Assembly: GCF_001399675.1 (NCBI RefSeq)
Contig: NZ_LJCO01000077.1
Span: 88,429-152,428, forward strand
Origin: Paenalicyclobacillus ferrooxydans
GTDB taxonomy: Bacteria > Bacillota > Bacilli > Alicyclobacillales > Alicyclobacillaceae
DNA length: 64,000 nt
Direction: 5' to 3'
In this document: piece after piece, positions 8,517 through 16,448 of the stretch
How the letters are laid out: the number at the start of each line of letters is the position of its first letter
How positions within the stretch are numbered: position 1 is the stretch's first letter
The notes under the pieces: model-generated
What the model was told of the DNA's origin: nothing
What the model saw: only the letters and a program-made list of their open reading frames with translations
The model's database searches: none
Program-made: the position numbers and the translations under genes

Positions 8517-10454
8517 TTAGTTTCCAGTGAGTGCCCCGGTCGCCCCCGCTGATGGAACAAGGATATCCTCTCCCGGTGTTAATCCGGAGGTAACCTGAAC
8601 CTGGCCATTTTGCATCGCCCCAAGTTGAACTGTAACGAACTTCACGTCGCTGGGAAGGGCTTGTGGATTGCTTAAAGACCCACCTTTAAATGTTCCAACG
8701 TATGTGCCGGATCCGTTCGCCGAGGTCGTACCGTTCGTCGACTGAACCACGTAGACCCCAACCGCAGAGCCGACCTTTTGAACAGCTGTCGATGGAATGG
8801 TGATCGTGTGCGGATCGTTGGTTGTTTGGACGGATACCGTCGCATTCATACCGGTCTGCAGAGCTTTGCTTGGGTCTACAACCGTAGCCATGGCATTATA
8901 CACAGTCATGCCAGAGGTGTTTACCGGTGTTGGATCTAGCTGTGTCACGGTCCCATTGAGCGCACTTCCAGTTAGGCCAGATGCATTGATGATGACTGGG
9001 TCACCCAATTTAATTTGTTGCACTTGCGACTGACTTACTTGGAATTGAACTTGATAGGCATTTTGTGCGGTATCGACAAGCTGGATAAATGCCCCTGTGT
9101 TTCCGGTAACACCAGAAGCAGGGGGTTGCCCAACCTGGCCATTGATTTGGGCCACAACCCCATTCGTAGGGGCGACAAGTTGCGTTTGAGCCTCTGCGTC
9201 CTGTGCCGCCGTTAGCTTATCCTTCGCCGTCTGCAGAGCAGCCTGGGCAGCAATTACACCCGCGTTCGCACTTGCCACTGTCGCCGGGTCAGCTGGTTGC
9301 TGGTCTTGTTGAAGCTGCATCTGAGCACTTTGCAGACTCAACTGAGCTTGTTGAATTTGTAGTTGTGAACTCGTCAGGGCTTGTTGCGCTGCGCCTGAGT
9401 TCGCACTGACTTGAGACCGAACTTGCTGTAAATTTTCCTCATCAAGAACGACCTGCTGCTTGGCTTTGGTCATGGCAGCCTGGGCAGCTGCAATAGCCTG
9501 CTGGTCCTTTTGAACGGTCAAGTTGTCACTGGCGACTGTTTGCTTCGCAGCTTGTAAACTTGTGTACGCACTATTGAGAGATGTATATGCCGCTTGGTCG
9601 TTTGAAAGTGCATTTGCATATGGGTTCGCTCCAACTTGCTGGCCTTGCTGCCAGGTATCGGAGAGACTCTTTTCATATTGGTACTGCTGGTATGCCTTAG
9701 CAATCTGCGCTTGCGTAATACTTCCATTTTGCGACTCTAACGTAGCCAAAGTCTGTTGATCATTTTTCAAGGTTTGTTGATCATACGCCAATTGTGACTC
9801 TGCTAAGTTAAGTGCAGAAGTGTCTGCTGCTGCAGCCTGATCGTTCTTCAGTGTGGTCTCTGCCACAGAAATTTTCTGTTGGTTGCCAATGTTATTCTTA
9901 GAGGCGGCCAACTGACTTTGATAAGCCTGCTCAGCTGCCTGTAAGGTAAGCTGCGCTTGCGCCACAGCCTGTTGGTCAGACAGCAACTTACTGGTTGTTG
10001 CACCCTGTGTGGTACTTTTCAATGTCGCCTGTGCAGATGCCAAGTTCGCCTCGGCCTGCGCTACGCCAGACTGTGCTGTCAGCAACGCAGCTTTAGTGGC
10101 TGAATCATCCTCTTGTGCAAGAAGCTGTCCCTTCTTGACACTCTGTCCAACCGCAACGTTAATTTTTATCACCTTACTTGTGGCATCTGGAAAGGCCAAG
10201 TCTACGGTTGACGCCGGCTGCACGACGCCCGCTGCAGTGACAGTCTGTGCTACGTTGGTGTACCCTACGCTGTATATCATTGCAGCGGAGGATTGGACCG
10301 GAGCTGCTCCGTTTAATTTATGGATGGCATAGGGTGTTGCGGCCCCCAACACCAACACAGTTGCTATCCCAGCGTACAGCCACCTCTTCCTTTTACCTAG
10401 AGCTACTGCTTTTTCCCTCGATGACGTTCCATACTGGAGCCGAGTTGACATCAT
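8517..10454 (-). CDS. HlyD/RND-type periplasmic adaptor subunit, orphan
   Basis: 645-aa membrane-anchored adaptor. It has one N-terminal TM helix (about 25-45), a lipoyl-like half (PASTVDLAFPDATSKV, VGQSVKKGQLLAQEDD), a very long Ala/Gln-rich coiled coil (about 120-430), the second lipoyl half (LVAPTNGVVAQINGQVGQ) and a C-terminal beta-barrel. It is a clear paralogue of the adaptor at 43128-45299, which travels with MacB-type ABC genes, but no ABC gene adjoins this copy. It may share that transporter or serve the neighbouring matrix operon. GAGGGAGAG precedes the ATG. The adaptor family is certain; the partner is not. Confidence 0.9.
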   Translation of the reverse strand: MMSTRLQYGTSSREKAVALGKRKRWLYAGIATVLVLGAATPYAIHKLNGAAPVQSSAAMIYSVGYTNVAQTVTAAGVVQPASTVDLAFPDATSKVIKINVAVGQSVKKGQLLAQEDDSATKAALLTAQSGVAQAEANLASAQATLKSTTQGATTSKLLSDQQAVAQAQLTLQAAEQAYQSQLAASKNNIGNQQKISVAETTLKNDQAAAADTSALNLAESQLAYDQQTLKNDQQTLATLESQNGSITQAQIAKAYQQYQYEKSLSDTWQQGQQVGANPYANALSNDQAAYTSLNSAYTSLQAAKQTVASDNLTVQKDQQAIAAAQAAMTKAKQQVVLDEENLQQVRSQVSANSGAAQQALTSSQLQIQQAQLSLQSAQMQLQQDQQPADPATVASANAGVIAAQAALQTAKDKLTAAQDAEAQTQLVAPTNGVVAQINGQVGQPPASGVTGNTGAFIQLVDTAQNAYQVQFQVSQSQVQQIKLGDPVIINASGLTGSALNGTVTQLDPTPVNTSGMTVYNAMATVVDPSKALQTGMNATVSVQTTNDPHTITIPSTAVQKVGSAVGVYVVQSTNGTTSANGSGTYVGTFKGGSLSNPQALPSDVKFVTVQLGAMQNGQVQVTSGLTPGEDILVPSAGATGALTGN

Positions 10455-10692
10455 GATTTCTCTCCCTCATCCATCAGTTTTGATGCATTATGCCATTCCA
10501 AATGACTCGTGGTCGTCTAGCGTGTATATCTGCCAGTGTGCCATGCCCAAGCCATATTGTGCTTTATAACGAACACCTTGTTTCATTATTGTATTACACG
10601 TTGACGTTGACAACAAGTGCAATGCCTCCACGATTTACGCTTTTTTCGAAATGTTTCGATTGGTGTGCTGCGCGAAGCGAAGCGCACAAAAC

Positions 10693-10716
10693 GGGGACGG
10701 TCTACTGACCATCCCC
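10693..10716 (-). terminator. Terminator of the TasA/SipW operon
   Basis: On the minus strand, GGGGATGGTC-AGTA-GACCGTCCCC (one G-T pair) is followed by GTTTTGT, a good intrinsic terminator about 50 bp after the last TasA-like gene. The rest of the 313-bp gap 10455-10767 presumably holds the promoter of the HlyD-type gene; two GTCAAC direct repeats lie near 10595-10610, and I see nothing else there. Confidence 0.75.
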
Positions 10717-10767
10717 TCACTACAAAATATCTCTTCATCGTGGCACTGTAACTGCTCATCATCACCT

Positions 10768-11622
10768 CTAATGGGAAGCGCGATAATTGGACGAGAACGT
10801 AAACTTCATGTCTTGAAGTCCTTGCGTGTTATTCTGTGCTTGAGGCAAATTCAGAAAATGAACCGTATACCCCAGATACGTCGTCTCACCTGGCGGGATA
10901 CTGAGAGCTGGCGCGAGACTCGCAGAACTGCCGGCCATGAGATGGTACAGCGAGTCACTGTATACGTTGACAGCCCGTCCCTGCATGGTCTGTTGATGTC
11001 CAGGCAGACCTACCGTGACGGTGAAGATCTTGTTAACTGTGTCTTCCTTGATGTAATCATAGACCCTATCTTGAAGGTCAACCCATTGCCCCAGAGTCAG
11101 GTGTCCTTCGTCAATAGAACTCCCGAGTTGGGCAAGATACCTTAGATATTCGTCTTGATACCAAGCATTCACGGCCTTTAGCATGTCAGCATACGTTGTG
11201 CTGTCAAATCGGCCGTCCCCGGCTACCGGCTCTAACGCTGTGATTAAGACATTCGACTCCTTAGCGAAGTTTAGTTCATCATTGTACTCAGCGGACCCAA
11301 CCGGATCGTCAGCTGTCGCACTTAGACTATCCAGTACGGCCGTGAGGTCGCCGTCGTTCTCGACAAACATACCCCGTGTATGCATATCGCCAGGCATCCA
11401 GTCCCCCGTACCCAACTGACCGCCTGCGTCTGTGGTGTAAAACATTGGCCCACTGAGAGGCAAATCATCACGGAAGTCTGTCAGCTTTAACTGCCCAGTC
11501 TGGAACGTGTTTTTTGTTGAAGTTTGTGTACTGTTAAAGTACGCAAACGTTGTGCCGCCGACCATCGCGCTAATGCCAATGACACCACTGGCGGCTGCAG
11601 CCAGCAACTTCACACGCGTCAT
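10768..11622 (-). CDS. TasA/CalY-family matrix protein, long form
   Basis: Secreted protein of the TasA/camelysin family. The signal peptide is LLAAAASGVIGISAMVGGTTFAYFNSTQTSTKNTF in outline, with the SipW-type cleavage region ending in the GTTFAYF box, followed by TGQLKL. The ATG at 11622 is preferred over 11634 because GGTGA lies five bases upstream. At about 284 aa it is larger than its 193-aa neighbour, with an extra helical middle (about 150-200). It is the last gene of TapA-like, SipW, TasA-like, TasA-like. The expected product is an extracellular fibre subunit or an accessory one. Confidence 0.85.
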   Translation of the reverse strand: MTRVKLLAAAASGVIGISAMVGGTTFAYFNSTQTSTKNTFQTGQLKLTDFRDDLPLSGPMFYTTDAGGQLGTGDWMPGDMHTRGMFVENDGDLTAVLDSLSATADDPVGSAEYNDELNFAKESNVLITALEPVAGDGRFDSTTYADMLKAVNAWYQDEYLRYLAQLGSSIDEGHLTLGQWVDLQDRVYDYIKEDTVNKIFTVTVGLPGHQQTMQGRAVNVYSDSLYHLMAGSSASLAPALSIPPGETTYLGYTVHFLNLPQAQNNTQGLQDMKFTFSSNYRASH

Positions 11623-11642
11623 AACATTCACCATCCTATGGA

Positions 11643-11669
11643 GGGCGAGCTATGGTGACAAGCTCGCCC
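11643..11669 (-). other. Intercistronic hairpin before the second TasA-like gene
   Basis: GGGCGAGCT/AGCTCGCCC arms with a 9-base loop lie 20 bases upstream of the chosen start of the long TasA-like gene and 42 bases after the preceding gene. There is no T-run. A role in partial termination, mRNA stability or differential expression of the two fibre proteins is inferred from position. The same CTATGGAGGGC string (plus strand) also occurs upstream of the other TasA-like gene, near 12316. Confidence 0.5.
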
Positions 11670-11711
11670 TTGAGTCGCTTCGGGTACTGTGAAGGACGCT
11701 ATGGCTACGGT

Positions 11712-12293
11712 TTACTGCGTGAGTTCACCATCAACCTCATATGTGGCGGTTACACCTTGATATTGGTTCTGAGCCGTAGGGGCATTCATGAAATGTCCTG
11801 AGACAGTAACCGTGTCAGTCGCACCTGAAGCTAATGATCCAAGGTCGACTTTTCCATAGTTCTCTAGATCCTGAATCGTTTTAATGCTGCTTGGCAACGT
11901 AATCGTGCGGCCATTGACGGTCACGCTATCGACGGTCAGCTGTGTGTTGATATCATCACTGACAGGGTTGAAGGTTGAACCGGAGGCACCAGTCTCACTC
12001 GTGGTCGAAAAGCTGAGATAAGTGTGACCTGCAGCGTGTGTACCACTGTTGGTCAACGTAATCGGAATACTGAAGCTATCACCAGGGATTTTGTTTGACA
12101 GGGTAAAGTTCGCGTTGCTCGCAGCGCTGCCATTAACGTCCATGCCCAAAGTAATGGTACCCGTTGCGAATGTATTGCCGGTAGACTGCTGTGTACTGCT
12201 GAAGTAAGCAAACGTTCCACCTGCGATCATTGCAGCACCTGCTGCTGAGGTTGCGACCGCCATTGCCAATTTTGTTTTCAGACCCATTTTCAA
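11712..12293 (-). CDS. TasA/CalY-family matrix protein, short form
   Basis: 193-aa secreted protein with the classic SipW-dependent signal: a hydrophobic stretch (residues 8-26), then GGTFAYFSSTQQSTGNTF and GTITLG. The mature part is a beta-rich jelly-roll-like domain, as in TasA and camelysin. GGGAGGT precedes the ATG by seven bases. It follows the signal peptidase by 126 bp. In Bacillus, TasA forms the amyloid-like biofilm fibre; this is the best local equivalent. High Ser/Thr/Gly and few charged residues suit an acidic exterior. Confidence 0.9.
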   Translation of the reverse strand: MKMGLKTKLAMAVATSAAGAAMIAGGTFAYFSSTQQSTGNTFATGTITLGMDVNGSAASNANFTLSNKIPGDSFSIPITLTNSGTHAAGHTYLSFSTTSETGASGSTFNPVSDDINTQLTVDSVTVNGRTITLPSSIKTIQDLENYGKVDLGSLASGATDTVTVSGHFMNAPTAQNQYQGVTATYEVDGELTQ

Positions 12294-12419
12294 TACCTCC
12301 CAGAATTTTTTTACCCTATGGAGGGCTCATATTTGAACCTCTCACCCCCCGTATGCGATGGGCCCTTACCCCCGCTGCCGATGGACGAGAAGTGTCCAAA
12401 CCGTTGGTTAAAAACCCTG

Positions 12420-13025
12420 TCAAAATTTCGCCTTGTCCGCTGCAGCTTCGGAAGATGCTTCGGACTTCGTTGGCTTCTGGAGTTTCATAATGTCCCGGAA
12501 CAAGCTGGCCATCGTACTGGCGATGAGGAGTACACCTGGAAGAATCACTAGCAATCCAATGCCAAGTCTTGTCTTGACGAAATTTAGGTAGTAACCCAGG
12601 TAGGGAATCGTGATGTTGTCGTACTGTGCAATGACGTTTGCTGCTGGAACGAGCGCTGGGTCTGGTGCATCATTCGCGTCACCTTTGGTTTGGAACAGCA
12701 GCTGACCGTTCTGGTGCTCAACCTGTTGGATTCTGTGGGTAATGACTGTCTCGTTCGCGCCATACTCCTGGTCTGGTGCCTTGAATGTGATGACGTCTCC
12801 CACTTTGAGTTGATTTGTGTCGGCGTTGGGCTTGTCCAAGATGACAGAACCCGTATGAATGCCTGGCTCCATTGACCCAGACAGAACTTCATACCACTGC
12901 AGTCCGAATACCTTGGGATTCCCCCCGTTAAGTCTGGTTGAGACCGCGGCGTACATCGTGATGAGTAGAATGATTCCGAGAATGATTGTCACAAGATTGC
13001 TCCCCCACTTCATTGCGCGTTTCAC
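12420..13025 (-). CDS. sipW: Signal peptidase I, SipW (ER) type
   Basis: 201-aa membrane protease that removes signal peptides from TasA-type preproteins. TM helices lie at about 10-28 and 145-170. The nucleophile is Ser51 in LSGSMEPG. His97 in ITHRI replaces the lysine of ordinary bacterial signal peptidases, the hallmark of the ER/SipW type. KGDANDAPD (114-122) gives the third conserved block. It lies between the TapA-like gene and the two TasA-like genes, its expected substrates. Confidence 0.95.
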   Translation of the reverse strand: MKRAMKWGSNLVTIILGIILLITMYAAVSTRLNGGNPKVFGLQWYEVLSGSMEPGIHTGSVILDKPNADTNQLKVGDVITFKAPDQEYGANETVITHRIQQVEHQNGQLLFQTKGDANDAPDPALVPAANVIAQYDNITIPYLGYYLNFVKTRLGIGLLVILPGVLLIASTMASLFRDIMKLQKPTKSEASSEAAADKAKF

Positions 13026-13083
13026 GCTGTGTCATCCCCTTCGCTTCGTTCAAATTTGTTGCATCACCGGCCCGGTCTCGTTC

Positions 13084-14004
13084 CTAGTTTGTCGTTCCTG
13101 TGCCCACTGAGGTACTTGTATTGTCCACACCGCTTGTCGATCCGCTTTCGTTCGCTGTTTCTAACGATGATGCTGGATTTTTCGCAATGGCTGCGGCTTC
13201 AGCAGCCTTCTTTTGAGTGATAATTCCGTTCACAACGTTCACATAGTGCGCAGGGTCCGCACATTTGCCCATCGCCTGTTGCACGGCTGCTGTGCCTGCG
13301 GCAGATGCCTCGGAAGCCCACCCAACAACTCGCTTGTACGAATCCGCAACAGCTTGAAGACTCTTCACGTGGGTTTGAGCCGCATCTAACCCTTGCTCCT
13401 CGTTGCTCAAGGACAGTGCCCCAGGCAACAAGCTGCTCACGGTACCTTGGGAGCCATCCGAAGGAACCTCGCTAGAGGATATCTGATTTACTGTGTGCTG
13501 CTCATGCAACACTGCCTGTTCTGCGTTTTGATAATCTTGCAAGTCTCGATTTACGATTGCATCGAGTTGACTCTTGTAATTCTGAGCCTGTGCCATGTCC
13601 GCCTGTACCTGTTTTACCAGGGCGCTGACATTGGCAGCCAAATCTTTTGCTTCATCTGATGTAGGCGCGTTTTGAACTGCGTCAACCACCTGCAGCAGTT
13701 CCGCATAATGTGCAGATGCGGCTTGTGATGCTGCCTCAGCGAAATGTGCCAGTTGCTGGTCAGATACCGGAAAATCCTTCGCTGTCGAAAACATGCCAGC
13801 GGCAGTCTCCTGATCGGTGAAACTGGCTCGCGTTCCCTGCATCGAGTTTGCCAACACCATTGATGTAACCGATAAGCCGATGAGTGCACCAAAAACAACG
13901 GCCAATCGCGTGTTCAACTTCTGTCGTTTTCGTTGTCGCTGTAGTCGCCGACTGTGCAGCGACAACGCAGAAGAAAGATTTGCATATCCGCGTCGGTGCT
14001 TCAT
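13084..14004 (-). CDS. TapA-like membrane-anchored or secreted protein with SipW-type signal
   Basis: About 306 aa from an ATG preceded by AGAGGAG; an upstream ATG at 14049 lacks such a site. A basic N-terminus (many Arg/Lys) leads to a hydrophobic segment (34-53) and RASFTD (59-64), resembling the A-x-F-x-D/S pattern after SipW-cleaved signals. The rest is Ala/Gln-rich, helical and probably coiled coil, with a Ser/Thr/Gly tail. It is first in the operon, as tapA is in Bacillus tapA-sipW-tasA, but the sequence is not obviously homologous. I call it a positional TapA analogue: an assembly factor or anchor for the fibres. Confidence 0.6.
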   Translation of the reverse strand: MKHRRGYANLSSALSLHSRRLQRQRKRQKLNTRLAVVFGALIGLSVTSMVLANSMQGTRASFTDQETAAGMFSTAKDFPVSDQQLAHFAEAASQAASAHYAELLQVVDAVQNAPTSDEAKDLAANVSALVKQVQADMAQAQNYKSQLDAIVNRDLQDYQNAEQAVLHEQHTVNQISSSEVPSDGSQGTVSSLLPGALSLSNEEQGLDAAQTHVKSLQAVADSYKRVVGWASEASAAGTAAVQQAMGKCADPAHYVNVVNGIITQKKAAEAAAIAKNPASSLETANESGSTSGVDNTSTSVGTGTTN

Positions 14005-14229
14005 CGACCTGACTCCTCTCTTACGAACCCTTGTGCGTGTGTCAGTCATGCACCGAAACCTGTCGTGCTCGGTTCAGGTTCTGAACTCTTGCCACGACCG
14101 CTTTCTGGAAATAATGTACCGCGCATCCCTATTGGCACGAATCACTCTACGGAACACTCTTTAGTTCCCCGAAGGTTCCAGCGAAATGCATTCCAATGGC
14201 TACCCATGGTGAACGCAAGAGGCATAGAC

Positions 14230-14245
14230 TGGTACCTTGGTACCA
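14230..14245. promoter_or_regulatory. Palindrome upstream of the matrix operon
   Basis: TGGTACC-TT-GGTACCA lies about 225 bp upstream of the TapA-like start, in the 417-bp gap between the matrix operon and the response regulator. It could be an operator, possibly for the adjacent NarL-type regulator; this is inference. I could not find a convincing -35/-10 pair in the gap. Confidence 0.35.
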
Positions 14246-14353
14246 CGTGTTGCTCTACTTGGGTCTACGACGATCCGCTGTAAACGATGGTTAAAAGATA
14301 CGTGATGAATCAGAGACCGGTTCGGTACGATAAAGCAGGCTGGGAATAAATTT

Positions 14354-14378
14354 GCCCGGGCATGTAACATGCCCGGGC
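14354..14378 (-). terminator. Strong hairpin after the response regulator
   Basis: GCCCGGGCATG-TAA-CATGCCCGGGC, an 11-bp perfect stem with a 3-base loop, lies 44 bp past the stop of the response regulator. On the minus strand it is followed by AAATTTATT, a weak U-rich stretch. It probably ends the regulator transcript before the matrix operon. Confidence 0.7.
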
Positions 14379-14421
14379 TGGAAACTGATCGATATGATGA
14401 AGGTGTAAAATCCCCACTCAA

Positions 14422-15078
14422 CTACGCTGAAAAATCCGGGTGGCTGACGCTCCCAAACGCAGGATAGGCCACCACGCCATTTGCGTTCGCCCAGAGCGCA
14501 GCCTGCGTCCGGTCCGTGAGGTTCAGTTTTGCCAAGACCTGACTGACGTGCTTTTTGACAGTGAACTCCGTGACAAAGAGCTCAAGTGCAATCTCGCGGT
14601 TGCTGAGCCCTCTGCCAAGTGCACGAAGTACCTCCATCTCCTTCGGTGTAAGATGCTCCTGAACCCCTCCATTCGCATAGGGGACGTCTTCTAGAAAGAT
14701 GGGGTCATAGTAATGACGCCCTTTGTCTACAATGCGCATGGCATAAAGCAGTTCCTCTGGCAACGACTCCTTCAGCGCATATCCATCTACGCCCTCTTGC
14801 ATTGCTGCGGTAAAGTCCCTGCGACTTGCCGATGATGCCAGCACAACATACCTACAGTCTGGGACCAACGGTTTGCACGCGTAGATCACAGACAGTCCTG
14901 AGGCCTCTCGCAACTTCAAGTCCACCAATCCAATATCTGGTTTCTGTTCACAAATGACACGAATGGCCTCTTCAACGGTGGCGGCTTGGCCAACGACTTC
15001 GATATCATCTTCACTCGCGCAAACAGCCGTAAGTCCGCTCAAAATCAGTGGATGGTCATCCACGATGACAACTCTCAT
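14422..15078 (-). CDS. NarL/FixJ-type response regulator
   Basis: 218 aa. The receiver domain (1-120) has DD at 7-8, phospho-acceptor Asp53 (GLVDLKLREASG) and a conserved Lys in ALKESLPEELL. The LuxR-type HTH (about 139-193) reads LTPKEMEVLRALGRGLSNREIA...VKKHVSQVLAKL. GGGGGAG precedes the ATG. No sensor kinase gene is adjacent, so it is an orphan here. Its place immediately upstream of the matrix operon and beside a diguanylate cyclase suggests, but does not prove, a role in biofilm control. Confidence 0.93.
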   Translation of the reverse strand: MRVVIVDDHPLILSGLTAVCASEDDIEVVGQAATVEEAIRVICEQKPDIGLVDLKLREASGLSVIYACKPLVPDCRYVVLASSASRRDFTAAMQEGVDGYALKESLPEELLYAMRIVDKGRHYYDPIFLEDVPYANGGVQEHLTPKEMEVLRALGRGLSNREIALELFVTEFTVKKHVSQVLAKLNLTDRTQAALWANANGVVAYPAFGSVSHPDFSA

Positions 15079-15324
15079 ACCATCGCTCCCCCAAACCCAT
15101 CTTGATTTTTAAGGTCTTATTTGATTCGTCGTGAACAAAAACGGCAGCGAAATGGACGATTTCGTGTGGTACGATACGAAACGACTAAGAGAGGAATCTC
15201 CGCCAACAAATACGCATTCTGTGCCTGGATCTACGGGAAGAACCATCGCACTAAAGAACATTTGCGCCAGTGACAGAAACGGATACCCATGAGGCAGTGA
15301 TGAAGACTTTTCCTGTTTTAGGAG

Positions 15325-15506
15325 TAGGACCTGCACATCTCCTATCATACCCGAGAATTCTAGGAGAAGAAAAGTAGTTTGAGTAAATTCAGGAGCGTAG
15401 ATTGTACCGTATGGTATAGTTCAAAATAACTTTTATCCGCCGGAAAACAAAGGTCCTAAATATAAAGGTCCTACTTACACGTCCGTTTGGGAGTAGGGTT
15501 TATAAT
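15325..15506 (+). promoter_or_regulatory. Putative promoter and repeat sites before the diguanylate cyclase
   Basis: A TATAAT -10 lies at 15501-15506, about 35 bp before the TTG start. Upstream, AAAGGTCCTA is directly repeated at 15449-15458 and 15464-15473, and an inverted partial copy, TAGGACCT, lies at 15325-15332. I see no good -35, so activation by a bound protein is plausible. The 462-bp gap 15079-15540 has no other gene I can support. Confidence 0.4.
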
Positions 15507-15540
15507 ATAGTCATAAGTTATGAGGGAAGGTCTAACCCGA

Positions 15541-16374
15541 TTGAAAACAAATAAGTTATATTTTTGGTTAGCCATTATATTCTTGACCGTATTACCAATT
15601 GGAATTGACCACTTCAATGCCGTGTACCATTTAAATGCTCCTTTAGTTTGGATGATTTATATTCTCCCATGCATCTTAGTTATGATTGCATACCCTTCAT
15701 GGAAAGCGACCATTACCTCAGGTATTATATTTAGTTTCATTGAATACACCGATGTAATTACTGGTCATCGTTGGGTTAATATCATTGGAATCATACTCAT
15801 TATCAGTGGTTCACTCTTATATTGGATCATCATCATCACCATGGCATATTTCAGATTGAGATATGAAGAGCTACTAAAAGATGTAAAGCAAACATCATAT
15901 ATTGACCCATTGACCGGTATTTATAATAGACGATATTTTGACTCGCATCTTCAGTCAGCCGTGACTTCAAATAAAAATCAATCTTTGATTTTGAATATAT
16001 TGGATTTGGACTACTTCAAACGAATCAATGACACATATGGTCACCTATGCGGGGATCTTGCACTCCAACATATATGTTCTCTCATCAAAAGTAACATGCG
16101 TGAAACCGATATTCTGTCGAGAATTGGCGGGGAAGAATTTGCGGTCATTTTCTCAAATACAAGCATAGACGAAGCGCAACAGGTTTGCGAACGAATACGC
16201 GAAGCTGTAGAGAAAACGGAATTCCGTTACAAAAATCATCCGATTAACCTGACCATTAGCTTAGGCTTATCACAATATGGTGGAGAAGATTTTTATGAAT
16301 TCATTGATAAGAGCGATAAAGCATTATTAACAGCTAAACAAAGAGGAAGAAATCAGCTGGTTATAACTTACTAG
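15541..16374 (+). CDS. Membrane diguanylate cyclase (GGDEF)
   Basis: About 277 aa. Four or five hydrophobic segments (residues 5-105) form a sensor-like membrane domain, followed by a GGDEF domain. The active-site loop is GGEEF (196-200), and the inhibitory I-site RETD (187-190) lies exactly five residues before it. Both suggest an active, product-inhibited cyclase making c-di-GMP. The TTG start is chosen because AGGGAAGG lies ten bases upstream and the likely -10 is too close for the ATG at 15520. The gene is much more AT-rich than its neighbours, a sign of possible transfer. Confidence 0.93.
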   Translation: MKTNKLYFWLAIIFLTVLPIGIDHFNAVYHLNAPLVWMIYILPCILVMIAYPSWKATITSGIIFSFIEYTDVITGHRWVNIIGIILIISGSLLYWIIIITMAYFRLRYEELLKDVKQTSYIDPLTGIYNRRYFDSHLQSAVTSNKNQSLILNILDLDYFKRINDTYGHLCGDLALQHICSLIKSNMRETDILSRIGGEEFAVIFSNTSIDEAQQVCERIREAVEKTEFRYKNHPINLTISLGLSQYGGEDFYEFIDKSDKALLTAKQRGRNQLVITY

Positions 16375-16382
16375 TTGCGACT

Positions 16383-16439
16383 CATTAACGGAAGCATTGT
16401 TAATGCAAACGGAGGCTTATGTGCAAAAAGCAAGCCTCC
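16383..16439. terminator. Two hairpins between convergent genes
   Basis: CATTAAC/GTTAATG (16383-16405) and GGAGGCTT/AAGCCTCC (16411-16439) lie between the diguanylate cyclase and the convergent G1 protease gene. The second probably works for both strands, although T-runs are short. Confidence 0.55.
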
Positions 16440-16448
16440 ATTCATGAA

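Noticed and set aside
15109..15348. 79-aa minus-strand ORF between the response regulator and the cyclase
   Set aside because: No ribosome site, no recognisable motif; it could be a sensor-kinase remnant but nothing supports that.
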